5,760 bases of DNA from Spirochaetales bacterium Spiro_01. GTDB lineage: Bacteria; Spirochaetota; Spirochaetia; Sphaerochaetales; Sphaerochaetaceae. Below, piece after piece: positions 1 to 5,760 of this stretch. How positions within the stretch are numbered: position 1 is the stretch's first letter; every line of letters starts with the position of its first letter. The stretch covers positions 1 through 5,760 of the forward strand of contig LVBC01000111.1 in NCBI GenBank assembly GCA_001604265.1. The letters run 5' to 3'. The notes under the pieces are model-generated. The model was not told where the DNA came from, did no database searches, and saw nothing but the letters and a program-made list of their open reading frames with translations. Both the position numbers and the translations under genes were made by a program.

Positions 1-28
1 TTTCGATGTTCTGGTAAGGTCAATTTCG

Positions 29-35
29 AAAGGAG
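29..35 (+). promoter_or_regulatory. Ribosome binding site of the binding-protein gene
   Basis: AAAGGAG ends seven bases before the ATG at 43 and is followed by an A-rich spacer. It fixes the start of the binding-protein gene and suggests strong translation. The promoter of the operon is not visible in the 28 bases upstream and must lie left of the window. Confidence 0.85.
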
Positions 36-42
36 AAAAAAA

Positions 43-1230
43 ATGAAGAAAACTCTCTCTGTCATGCTTATTGTTCTTCTCGCTGTTTCTGCTCTGTTCG
101 CAAATGGCGGATCCGAGACTGCTTCCTCTGCTGCTTCCGATACAATCACGATCGCATTCATCGGAAACACAACAGGTGACTATGCACAGTACGGTGTACC
201 TGTAAGAAATGCAGTCAAGATGTACTACGACCAGCTCAATGCCAATGGCGGTATCAACGGCAAGCAGGTCAACCTTCTTGAGTATGATGACAAGGCCGAT
301 GGTGTCGAATCTGTAAACGCACTCAACCTTGCTATCGACAAGGGCGCAACTGCAGTTATCGGTTCTGTTCTTACCGGTGCCACAATCGCTCTTTCCGATG
401 CAACATATGATATCAACCTCCCACAGATCACTGCTTCCGCTACCTCTCCAAAGGTAACTGTCATGGATCCGGATGCAAAGACCATCGAGGTCAAGACCAA
501 CGTCTTCAGAACCTGCTTCCTCGATCCGTTCCAGGGCGAGAAGATGGCCGAGTATGCTGCAAAGAAGTGCGGTGCAAAGACCGTTGCAATCTTCTACCAG
601 AATGGTTCCGACTACTCTGAGGCAATCGTTCAGGGCTTCGAGTCCGTAAAGGACTCCTTCGGCCTTTCAGTTGTTGCCAAGGAGGCTTTCGCAGCTGGTG
701 ACGTGGACTACAAGGCCCAGATGACCAACATCGCCGCAAAGAATCCGGATGTTGTCCTCATGCCTATTTACTACGGAGAGGCTGGTCTCGCAATCACAGC
801 TCTCAGATCTCTCGGCTGCAAGGCCCAGATCATCGGTGGTGACGGCTTCGGTTCCGTAAAGAAGTACGCTTCCGCTCAGGATCTCGAGGGAACAGTCTAC
901 ATGTCCGGCTACGCTTCGGGTACTCCATCCGTTGCACAGTTCGAGAAGGACTACAAGGCAACCTATGGCGAAGAGGTTCCAAACATGTTCGCTCCTCTCG
1001 CATGGGATGCTGCAATGGTCCTGACAGAGGCTCTCAAGGCTGCTGACGCTGCTGGTCTCAAGGCTGGTACCGATGAGTTCAAGCAGAAGGTCATCGACAG
1101 CATGAAGGGCATGAATGGCCTCGAGGGCATCACCGGCTCCTACACCTTCAATGAGACCAACGACCCAATCAAGTCCGTTGCAATCATCCAGCTCACCAGT
1201 GGTGACGAGGTGTTCAAGGAATTCTTCTAA
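43..1230 (+). CDS. livK: Branched-chain amino acid ABC transporter, periplasmic substrate-binding protein
   Basis: This is the ligand-capturing component of a Liv-type (HAAT family) importer and would act in the periplasm. The 395-residue length is typical. Residues 1-20 are a signal peptide: KK, a hydrophobic core, then SALFA, with likely cleavage before NGGSE. No lipobox cysteine is present, so it should be a soluble secreted protein rather than a lipoprotein. A short Ser/Ala/Thr linker (about 24-34) leads into a type I periplasmic binding fold (Peripla_BP_6, about 35-390), opening with ITIAFIGNTTGDYAQYG. Residues 107-114 (GSVLTGAT) and 130-136 (TASATSP) match the regions that hold the ligand's amino-acid backbone in LIV-binding proteins. 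The gene ends in tandem stops, TAA TAG, and is followed by an intrinsic terminator and then livH. Family is secure from fold and operon. The exact substrate (Leu/Ile/Val or another amino acid or amide) cannot be read from sequence. Confidence 0.93.
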   Translation: MKKTLSVMLIVLLAVSALFANGGSETASSAASDTITIAFIGNTTGDYAQYGVPVRNAVKMYYDQLNANGGINGKQVNLLEYDDKADGVESVNALNLAIDKGATAVIGSVLTGATIALSDATYDINLPQITASATSPKVTVMDPDAKTIEVKTNVFRTCFLDPFQGEKMAEYAAKKCGAKTVAIFYQNGSDYSEAIVQGFESVKDSFGLSVVAKEAFAAGDVDYKAQMTNIAAKNPDVVLMPIYYGEAGLAITALRSLGCKAQIIGGDGFGSVKKYASAQDLEGTVYMSGYASGTPSVAQFEKDYKATYGEEVPNMFAPLAWDAAMVLTEALKAADAAGLKAGTDEFKQKVIDSMKGMNGLEGITGSYTFNETNDPIKSVAIIQLTSGDEVFKEFF

Positions 1231-1234
1231 TAGA

Positions 1235-1264
1235 TTGGTCTGTTGAGATAAATTCTGTTACAAT
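1235..1264 (+). promoter_or_regulatory. Possible internal promoter upstream of livH
   Basis: TTGGTC (1235-1240) and TACAAT (1259-1264) are separated by 18 bases. The -10 box matches the sigma-70 consensus in five of six positions, the -35 box in only three. A transcript would begin near 1271, inside the left arm of the following terminator stem, so it would lack part of that stem and could escape termination. This is a weak match and only a candidate. Confidence 0.25.
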
Positions 1265-1266
1265 GG

Positions 1267-1301
1267 GGTGCAGGACTATGAATAGGTTCTGCACCTTTTT
1301 G
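1267..1301 (+). terminator. Intrinsic terminator/attenuator between the binding-protein gene and livH
   Basis: The left arm at 1267-1277 (GGTGCAGGACT) pairs with the right arm at 1285-1295 (GGTTCTGCACC) to give an 11-bp stem. The outer seven pairs are perfect Watson-Crick, the inner four include two G-U pairs, and the loop has seven bases. Five T follow directly at 1296-1300. This is a typical Rho-independent terminator 36 bases past the stop codon. Because livH to livF belong to the same system, partial read-through is likely. That would give abundant binding protein and less permease/ATPase. Confidence 0.82.
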
Positions 1302-1338
1302 TTAAAAAAAAGATATTAATTCGGGAGATATCTACGGT

Positions 1339-2220
1339 ATGGATTTTTATACCTTGCTAGCTCAGATCATCAATGGTCTGCAGACAGGTTCCGTATATGC
1401 ACTCGTAGCCCTCGGCTACAGCATGGTATATGGAATCATCATGCTTCTCAATTTTGCCCATGGAGATATCATCATGGTAGGTGCTTATGTCGTCTACTAT
1501 TCGATCGCAAGCTTCGCATTCCCTCCAATTGTGGCAGTTACTCTGGCAGTCATCATGTGCACGATACTCGGTGTAGCAATAGAGAAGGTCGCATATACTC
1601 CGCTGAGAAGCGCACCCAGACTCTCTCTTCTCATTACCGCAATCGGTGTATCCTTCCTTCTCGAGAATGGAGCACAGCTCGTATTCGGTGCTGACCAGAA
1701 GAGCATGACCACAATGGTCAACGGAAGCCTGACACTGGGCCCTGTAGGCATAAGCTATGCCGCTATCGTGACGATCGTAGTCAGCGTCATTGCCATGGCA
1801 GGTCTGACTGTCCTTGTCAACAGGACCAAGATGGGAAAGGCAATGAGAGCAGTGTCCGAGGACATGGGAGCTGCCCAGCTGATGGGCATCAGCCTCAACA
1901 GGACCATCTCCTTTACCTTCGCTGTAGGCTCTGCACTTGCCGGTATCGGCTCTGCACTCTACCTTTGCGCATATCCCCAGTCCAGTCCGACAATGGGCTC
2001 CATGCTCGGTATCAAGGCCTTCGTTGCAGCTGTTCTCGGTGGAATCGGATCGATTCCTGGTGCAATGATCGGCGGCTTTGCAATCGGCATTCTCGAGGCA
2101 CTCGTCTCAGCTGCACACCTTTCGATGTGGAAGGATGCAGTCGTCTTCTTCGTCCTGATAATAGTTCTTCTCTTCAAGCCGACAGGCATCCTTGGAAAGA
2201 AGATACAGGAAAAGGTCTGA
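1339..2220 (+). CDS. livH: Branched-chain amino acid ABC transporter permease LivH
   Basis: This is one of the two membrane subunits that form the translocation channel, and lies in the cytoplasmic membrane. At 293 residues it is close to the family's usual length. It is very hydrophobic, with about eight membrane segments. The N-terminal family signature is clear: GLQTGSVYALVALGYSMVYG from residue 13, followed by NFAHGD at 38-43. The cytoplasmic coupling region contains AVLGGIGSIPG at 231-241, the conserved loop that contacts the ATPases. The protein ends with FKPTGILGKK, also typical. The ATG at 1339 is preceded by GGGAG at 1323-1327, eleven bases upstream, which is weaker and more distant than the ribosome sites of the other genes. 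The gene follows the terminator and lies 13 bases before livM, with which it should pair as a heterodimer. Confidence 0.95.
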   Translation: MDFYTLLAQIINGLQTGSVYALVALGYSMVYGIIMLLNFAHGDIIMVGAYVVYYSIASFAFPPIVAVTLAVIMCTILGVAIEKVAYTPLRSAPRLSLLITAIGVSFLLENGAQLVFGADQKSMTTMVNGSLTLGPVGISYAAIVTIVVSVIAMAGLTVLVNRTKMGKAMRAVSEDMGAAQLMGISLNRTISFTFAVGSALAGIGSALYLCAYPQSSPTMGSMLGIKAFVAAVLGGIGSIPGAMIGGFAIGILEALVSAAHLSMWKDAVVFFVLIIVLLFKPTGILGKKIQEKV

Positions 2221-2221
2221 T

Positions 2222-2227
2222 GGAGGG
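2222..2227 (+). promoter_or_regulatory. Ribosome binding site that fixes the livM start
   Basis: GGAGGG lies six bases before ATG 2234. The same frame is open further upstream to a TTG at 2192 inside livH, but that codon has no comparable site and would add 14 charged residues before the normal N-terminus. ATG 2234 is therefore preferred. Confidence 0.85.
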
Positions 2228-2233
2228 AAGAAA

Positions 2234-3274
2234 ATGAAGAAGAACATATCTATCCCGACACCGGCATCCTACCTGATAAACACAGGAATCCTGCTTCTGG
2301 TATGGGTGGTCTTCACGGCATTGATCGCAGGTGGAGTCATCACGAACTACTGGAGAGGAATCCTCATCACGATCGGAATCAATGTGATACTTGCAACCTC
2401 GCTGAACCTCTCCTGCGGCTACCTTGGACAGCTTCCGCTTGGACACGCAGGCTTCATGGCCGTCGGCGCCTATGCCGGGGCAATCTTCATGAAGGCGACT
2501 CCTGCAGCTGCACTTCTGAGGTCGGGAAACGGGGCTGCAGTCATTCCGTTCTTCATCGTCGCTGTAATCATCAGCGCAGTTGTTGCAGGCCTCTTCGGCA
2601 TCATCATCGGTATTCCTGCTCTCAGACTCAAGGGCGACTATCTTGCAATCATCACACTTGGCTTTGGCGAGATCATCAGAGTCGTACTTACGAATATCGA
2701 CTCCGTGCTCGGCTTCAAGTTCACATACGGTGCCGCAGGCCTTGCGAGAATCCCCAAGTTCACATCCTTCAACCTGACCTATGTGATGGTCATTCTCTGC
2801 ATCTTCATAATCCATACATTCATGAAGTCGAGGCATGGAAGGGCTGTCCTTTCCATCCGTGAGAATGAGATCGCAGCAGAATCGGTCGGTATCAACACCA
2901 CCTTCTACAAGACCTCTGCCTTCGTGCTCTCGGCAATGCTTGCAGGTGTTGCAGGCTGTCTGTATGCAGGCTATATCGGCTCTCTCTACCCATCGACCTT
3001 CAAGTTCATGAAGTCGATCGAGATTCTGGTAATGGTCGTGCTCGGTGGCATGGGCTCGATGTTCGGCTCCATCCTCGCAGCTATCGTCCTTACAGCACTT
3101 CCAGAGCTGCTCAGGGCCTTCTCGGACTACAGAATGGTCGTCTACTCACTGGCACTTGTCCTCATGATGATCTTCCGACCTGAGGGTCTTATGGGCAACT
3201 TCGACTTCTCCATGAGGCGACTTTTCGAAAGGGTCTTCAATGGAAAGGAAAAGGAGGAGAGCGAGAATGAGTAG
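2234..3274 (+). CDS. livM: Branched-chain amino acid ABC transporter permease LivM
   Basis: This is the second membrane subunit of the importer, 346 residues from ATG 2234, within the normal range for LivM. A hydrophilic N-terminal tail of about 12 residues precedes roughly nine or ten membrane segments. The family hallmark GQLPLGHAGFM lies at 65-75; many relatives have Ser where this one has the Pro. Toward the C-terminus, the stretch ESVGINTTFYKTSAFVLSA, then VVLGGMGS at 268-275, forms the cytoplasmic loop that docks the ATPases. FRPEGLMG near the end is also characteristic. The last 20 or so residues are highly charged (Arg, Lys, Glu). The gene begins 13 bases after livH, and its TAG stop overlaps the livG start by eight bases (ATGAGTAG), so the two are probably translationally coupled. 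Confidence 0.95.
   Translation: MKKNISIPTPASYLINTGILLLVWVVFTALIAGGVITNYWRGILITIGINVILATSLNLSCGYLGQLPLGHAGFMAVGAYAGAIFMKATPAAALLRSGNGAAVIPFFIVAVIISAVVAGLFGIIIGIPALRLKGDYLAIITLGFGEIIRVVLTNIDSVLGFKFTYGAAGLARIPKFTSFNLTYVMVILCIFIIHTFMKSRHGRAVLSIRENEIAAESVGINTTFYKTSAFVLSAMLAGVAGCLYAGYIGSLYPSTFKFMKSIEILVMVVLGGMGSMFGSILAAIVLTALPELLRAFSDYRMVVYSLALVLMMIFRPEGLMGNFDFSMRRLFERVFNGKEKEESENE
3251..3258 (+). promoter_or_regulatory. Ribosome binding site that fixes the livG start
   Basis: AAGGAGGA lies eight bases before ATG 3267, inside the end of livM. An in-frame ATG at 3240 would add nine basic residues but has no such site. With the 3267 start the protein opens as LivG proteins usually do, with a short lead into the first beta strand. 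Confidence 0.85.
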
Positions 3275-4040
3275 GACTGTACTTAAATGTGAACATCTCA
3301 GAGTCGTTTTCGGTGGTCTTGCTCCAGTAAGCGACTTCAGCATCGAAGTGAAGGAGAACGAGATTGCAGGTCTCATCGGCCCCAATGGTGCCGGAAAGAC
3401 CACAGTCTTCAATCTGCTTACCGGCGTCTACGTTCCTACCAAGGGCAAGGTTCTCCTTGATGGCAGGGACCTTGAGGGACTTACCACAATCCAGCGCAGC
3501 CATGCTGGCATAGCAAGGACCTTCCAGAACATCAGGCTCTTCAAGAACGTATCCGTTCTGGATAATGTCCTCATCGGCTACAACCACAGCATGCACTATG
3601 GGCTTCTTTCCTCCGTACTCCGTCTTCCGAAGTTCTGGAAGGAGGAGAAGGCTGCAAGAGCAAAGGCTCTCGAGCTGCTTTCCGTATTCGACATGCAGGG
3701 TATGGCAGGCATCAATGCAGGAAACCTCCCTTACGGTGCACAGAGAAGGCTTGAGATCGTAAGAGCACTTGCGACCAATCCAAAGCTTCTGCTCCTGGAC
3801 GAACCAGCTGCAGGCATGAATCCGGCAGAGACTACTGCGCTGATGGAGACCATCAGGAAGATAAGGGACGAGTTCAATATCGCAATCCTCCTTATCGAGC
3901 ACGATATGAGTCTCGTAATGGGCATCTGCGAGAATATCACAGTTCTGAACTTCGGCGAAGTCATCGCAAGAGGAACACCTGCAGAGATCCAGAACAATCC
4001 TACAGTGATCGAAGCCTATCTTGGAAAGAGGAGGGACTGA
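3267..4040 (+). CDS. livG: Branched-chain amino acid ABC transporter ATP-binding protein LivG
   Basis: This is the first of two cytoplasmic ATPases that power the importer, 257 residues, the usual size for LivG. All ABC motifs are present: Walker A GPNGAGKT at 38-45, Q-loop Gln87 in RTFQNIRLF, signature LPYGAQRRLEI at 154-164, Walker B LLLLDEP at 174-180, D-loop AGMNP at 182-186, and the switch His212 in LLIEHDM. The LPYGAQ form of the signature, instead of LSGGQ, and the long insert between Q-loop and signature (about 105-130) are normal for LivG and separate it from LivF. The C-terminus has the expected NPTVIEAYLG. The gene overlaps livM by eight bases and is one base from livF. It should form a LivG/LivF heterodimer on the LivH/LivM pair. 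Confidence 0.96.
   Translation: MSRTVLKCEHLRVVFGGLAPVSDFSIEVKENEIAGLIGPNGAGKTTVFNLLTGVYVPTKGKVLLDGRDLEGLTTIQRSHAGIARTFQNIRLFKNVSVLDNVLIGYNHSMHYGLLSSVLRLPKFWKEEKAARAKALELLSVFDMQGMAGINAGNLPYGAQRRLEIVRALATNPKLLLLDEPAAGMNPAETTALMETIRKIRDEFNIAILLIEHDMSLVMGICENITVLNFGEVIARGTPAEIQNNPTVIEAYLGKRRD
4028..4035 (+). promoter_or_regulatory. Ribosome binding site that fixes the livF start
   Basis: GAGGAGGG lies six bases before ATG 4042, within the last codons of livG. The same frame extends upstream to a TTG at 4021, which lacks a ribosome site of its own, so ATG 4042 is preferred. Confidence 0.82.
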
Positions 4041-4041
4041 T

Positions 4042-4752
4042 ATGGGCAGGATTCTGACTGTTGACGATATCAACGTATACTATGGCTCCATCCATGCGAT
4101 AAAGGGCATCTCCTTCTATGTCGACGAGGGAGAGATCGTGACGCTCATCGGAGCAAACGGTGCAGGCAAGTCCACGACGCTGAATACCATCTCCGGCCTT
4201 CTCAGATCCAGGACCGGCGATATCCAGTTCCTGGGCTCCTCGATCGCAAAGACCAGTGCGCACACTATCGTCTCCAAGGGTCTTTCGATGGTCCCCGAGG
4301 GCAGACGTATCTTTTTGAGACTCACTGTCGAGGAGAACCTCGAGATGGGCGCCTACACCAGACCCAATTCCGAGATCAGGGCGAGCATGGAGGAGGCCTT
4401 CGAGCTTTTCCCGAGGCTGCTCGAGAGAAGAAGGCAGATTGCTGGAACCCTCTCTGGTGGCGAGCAGCAGATGCTTGCAATGGCCAGGGCCATGATGGCA
4501 CACCCGAAGCTGATAATGATGGACGAACCATCCATGGGCCTTGCTCCTATCTTCGTCGACCACATCTTCGATATCATCCAGAGTCTGCACAGAAATGGTG
4601 CGACCATCCTCCTGGTAGAACAGAATGCACAGGCAGCCCTCTCGGTCGCCAGCAGGGCATATGTACTCGAGACCGGTTCGATCGTCAAGACTGGTACAGG
4701 TGAGGAGCTGATGAACGACCCTGTGATCAAGAAGGCATATCTTGGTGCATAA
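4042..4752 (+). CDS. livF: Branched-chain amino acid ABC transporter ATP-binding protein LivF
   Basis: This is the second cytoplasmic ATPase of the importer, 236 residues, the usual length for LivF. Motifs in order: Walker A GANGAGKS at 37-44, the PEGR motif at 85-88 where most ABC ATPases have the Q-loop glutamine, signature LSGGEQQ at 137-143, Walker B LIMMDEP at 157-163, D-loop SMGLAP at 164-169, and VEQN at 192-195, where Gln194 stands in the position of the switch histidine. The PEGR and VEQN replacements are regular features of the LivF family and are not defects. The protein ends in the usual NDPVIKKAYLG. The start lies one base after the livG stop, which favours coupled translation. 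The five transport components are complete here, so the system should be functional. Confidence 0.96.
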   Translation: MGRILTVDDINVYYGSIHAIKGISFYVDEGEIVTLIGANGAGKSTTLNTISGLLRSRTGDIQFLGSSIAKTSAHTIVSKGLSMVPEGRRIFLRLTVEENLEMGAYTRPNSEIRASMEEAFELFPRLLERRRQIAGTLSGGEQQMLAMARAMMAHPKLIMMDEPSMGLAPIFVDHIFDIIQSLHRNGATILLVEQNAQAALSVASRAYVLETGSIVKTGTGEELMNDPVIKKAYLGA

Positions 4753-4766
4753 AGGGAAAAAACGGC

Positions 4767-4772
4767 TATAAT
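4767..4772 (+). promoter_or_regulatory. Possible -10 element before the CBS-ACT gene
   Basis: A perfect TATAAT lies in the 38-base gap after livF. The only nearby -35 candidate is TTGGTG at 4742-4747, three of six matches with a long 19-base spacer, and the bases before the -10 box are GGC, not the TGN of an extended -10. A transcript would start near 4779, within the ribosome site, leaving a leader of about 12 bases. It may be chance; co-transcription with livF is the simpler reading. Confidence 0.2.
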
Positions 4773-4790
4773 AGATAGAGGAGGAACGCT

Positions 4791-5435
4791 ATGAAAATCG
4801 AACAGAGAATGACGACCAATCTGATCACTGCAAATCTCGACATGTCGATTCAGGATGCACAGGATCTGATGAAGAGCAGTGGCGTCAGCTGTCTTCCAGT
4901 CCTGGACAACAACTGGCACCTCGTTGGAATCATATCGGACAAGGATATCCTGAGGGCTCTTCCATCGCCAGTGACCTCCCTCAGTATCTACGAGACTAAG
5001 TCCCTTCTGAGCAATCTAAAGGTGAAGAAGATAATCAGGAAGGACCCAATCACAGTACAGAGGGATACCACCATCGAACAGGCTGCAAAGCTGATGGTCG
5101 AAAAGGATGTGCAGTGGCTTCCTGTAATGGACGGAACAAAGCTCGTGGGCATCGTATCCAGGACCGATATGCTCAAGACACTTCTTGAGGTCTTCGGTGC
5201 AACCAGCAGAGGCTGCACGATCAACTTCATGGTAGAGGAGAGAAAGGGCGTGCTGGACCAGATCATCAGGGATATCACAAAGCAGGGCTTCAACATCATC
5301 TCCACATCTGTATTCAGTGGCTCAAGTGATAGCACCAAGGAGCTGAGGATCAAGGTATCCGATGGCGAGCTTTCAAAGCTGAGAGAGACAGTTGCTCCAT
5401 ACGCCATCAAGATACTGGAGACATCTGCAGACTGA
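4791..5435 (+). CDS. CBS-CBS-ACT domain protein, AcuB-like, likely ligand-sensing regulator
   Basis: This is a soluble cytoplasmic protein of 214 residues with no signal peptide or membrane segment. It has two CBS domains followed by an ACT-like domain. CBS1 spans about 1-57 (VSCLPVLD at 32-39, LVGIISDKDILRA at 44-56) and CBS2 about 78-132 (VQWLPVMD at 107-114, LVGIVSRTDMLKTL at 118-131). The ACT-like part is about 143-210, starting with INFMVEERKGVLDQIIRDIT. Paired CBS domains commonly bind AMP, ADP, ATP or SAM, and ACT domains often bind amino acids. The order and length match Bacillus AcuB, but nothing here points to acetoin metabolism. A GGAGG ribosome site at 4780-4784 sets the start. 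The gene lies 38 bases after livF and ends before a terminator, so it is probably the last gene of the operon. A role in sensing energy or amino acid state for the transporter is an inference. No effector domain is attached. Confidence 0.88.
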   Translation: MKIEQRMTTNLITANLDMSIQDAQDLMKSSGVSCLPVLDNNWHLVGIISDKDILRALPSPVTSLSIYETKSLLSNLKVKKIIRKDPITVQRDTTIEQAAKLMVEKDVQWLPVMDGTKLVGIVSRTDMLKTLLEVFGATSRGCTINFMVEERKGVLDQIIRDITKQGFNIISTSVFSGSSDSTKELRIKVSDGELSKLRETVAPYAIKILETSAD

Positions 5436-5459
5436 TTGATTTGTCTTCCAGAAACGAGA

Positions 5460-5493
5460 GGGCTATCGCAGAGTTGCGGTAGCCCTTGTTTTC
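5460..5493 (+). terminator. Intrinsic terminator at the end of the operon, shared with the converging gene
   Basis: GGGCTATCGCA (5460-5470) pairs with TGCGGTAGCCC (5475-5485) in an 11-bp stem with one G-U pair and a four-base loop, GAGT. It is followed by TTGTTTTC. The hairpin begins 24 bases after the CBS-ACT stop. On the other strand it begins 11 bases after the stop of the converging gene; the tract following it there (TCTCGTTTC) is less T-rich. It should therefore work well rightward and perhaps weakly leftward. Confidence 0.85.
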
Positions 5494-5496
5494 GTC

Positions 5497-5760
5497 TCAA
5501 TCGCCTTGCAGCTTGTAGTTGGCCCTGAAAATGTCAGGATGATCCTCTTCCAGGCGCTTCATTATCCTCCAGAGGGTTGCTGTAGAAATGCCGAGCTCCT
5601 TTGCTGTTCTTGCTCTGTTGCCTCCTGTCCTTCGAAGCGACTGGACTATCCTGTCGTACTCGGAGAGAATGTATCTTTCATTGGTCGAAGTCGAATCGGA
5701 TATCGATTCGGTCTCGATCGGCTTGAAGTTGTAGAATTCCATTGCATCTGCCAGATCGAT
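5497..5760 (-). CDS. C-terminal end of a probable sigma-54-dependent transcriptional activator (partial)
   Basis: The reading frame is open to the right edge, so only the last 87 codons are visible and the Met encoded at 5740-5742 is almost certainly internal. Reading from the edge, IDLADAMEFYNFKP and a polar Ser/Thr/Glu linker (ETESISDSTSTNE) precede a Fis-type helix-turn-helix (HTH_8): EYDRIVQSLRRTGGNRARTA, then KELGISTATLWRIMKRL. The GGNRARTAKELGISTATLWR core, especially the TLWR recognition helix, is the C-terminal DNA-binding domain found in bacterial enhancer-binding proteins, including the PrpR and RocR types. About 15 residues follow the helix-turn-helix before the TGA stop. The AAA+ domain and sensor domain that would confirm the class and reveal the signal lie outside the window. 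It converges on the liv operon, so it is not co-transcribed with it. Whether it regulates the operon is unknown. Confidence 0.72.
   Translation of the reverse strand: MDLADAMEFYNFKPIETESISDSTSTNERYILSEYDRIVQSLRRTGGNRARTAKELGISTATLWRIMKRLEEDHPDIFRANYKLQGD

Noticed and set aside
1..29. TTTCGA repeated at 1-6 and 24-29, considered as an operator
   Set aside because: Two copies of a six-base word 23 bases apart are easily expected by chance, and no promoter is visible beside them in the window.
1279..1320. A 13-codon open frame (starting MNRFCTFLLKK) in the gap before livH, considered as a leader peptide for attenuation
   Set aside because: It begins inside the terminator loop, has only a weak upstream purine stretch, and shows no run of Leu, Ile or Val codons such as branched-chain amino acid leader peptides have.
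2192..2233. N-terminal extension of LivM from TTG 2192; similar extensions for LivG from ATG 3240 and for LivF from TTG 4021
   Set aside because: In each case the downstream ATG has a strong GGAGG-type site at 6-8 bases and gives the usual family N-terminus. The extensions are short, charged and read through coding sequence of the preceding gene.
3237..4073. Long open frame of 278 codons on the - strand opposite livG, and a similar 220-codon one at 2174-2836 opposite livM
   Set aside because: Both lie wholly opposite genes with clear family motifs, their translations are low-complexity and rich in Cys, Asp and Arg without a recognisable fold, and they have no convincing ribosome sites. They follow from the codon bias of the real genes.
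4100..4700. Apparent loss of the Q-loop glutamine and switch histidine in LivF
   Set aside because: PEGR and VEQN at these positions are standard in LivF proteins, so this is a family feature and not a broken or unusual ATPase.
1339..4752. The operon as a urea importer (UrtBCDE) rather than an amino acid importer
   Set aside because: The related urea system has a distinctly longer UrtB permease, and no urease genes are visible. LivH at 293 residues, LivG with LPYGAQ and LivF with PEGR fit the amino acid branch better.

Overview
The window holds one complete ABC uptake operon of the branched-chain (hydrophobic) amino acid family, all on the + strand: a periplasmic binding protein (43-1230), two permeases, LivH (1339-2220) and LivM (2234-3274), two ATPases, LivG (3267-4040) and LivF (4042-4752), and a CBS-CBS-ACT protein of AcuB type (4791-5435). 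On the - strand, converging from the right edge, is the C-terminal end of a larger protein with a Fis-type helix-turn-helix, most likely a sigma-54-dependent transcriptional activator (5497 to beyond 5760). There is no gene-free stretch over 300 bases. The longest gap is the 108 bases between the binding-protein gene and livH.

Organism: the genes look bacterial, with mid-range GC, strong GGAGG-type ribosome sites and arginine written almost always as AGA or AGG. The binding protein has a signal peptide ending in LFA followed by NGGSE and no lipobox cysteine, a pattern I associate with Spirochaetota, Sphaerochaeta-like or treponemal bacteria. That assignment is an inference from style, not from a marker gene. 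No mobile element, CRISPR array or RNA gene is visible.

Layout and joint function: the binding protein would capture ligand in the periplasm and deliver it to the LivH/LivM channel, with LivG/LivF hydrolysing ATP on the cytoplasmic side. A well-formed intrinsic terminator sits between the binding-protein gene and livH. This is the usual way to get many more copies of the binding protein than of the membrane complex; a possible weak second promoter overlaps it. From livH to livF the genes are packed tightly (13-base gap, 8-base overlap, 1-base gap), each with its own strong ribosome site. The CBS-ACT gene follows livF after 38 bases and ends at a second strong hairpin, which also lies just past the stop codon of the converging regulator gene. 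The CBS-ACT protein probably senses an adenine nucleotide and/or an amino acid and may tune the transporter or related metabolism, but no target can be read from the sequence.

Overall this is a complete, ordinary-looking nutrient uptake locus. The most interesting points are regulatory: the terminator/promoter overlap after the first gene, the sensor-like protein appended to the operon, and the convergent regulator of unknown target.
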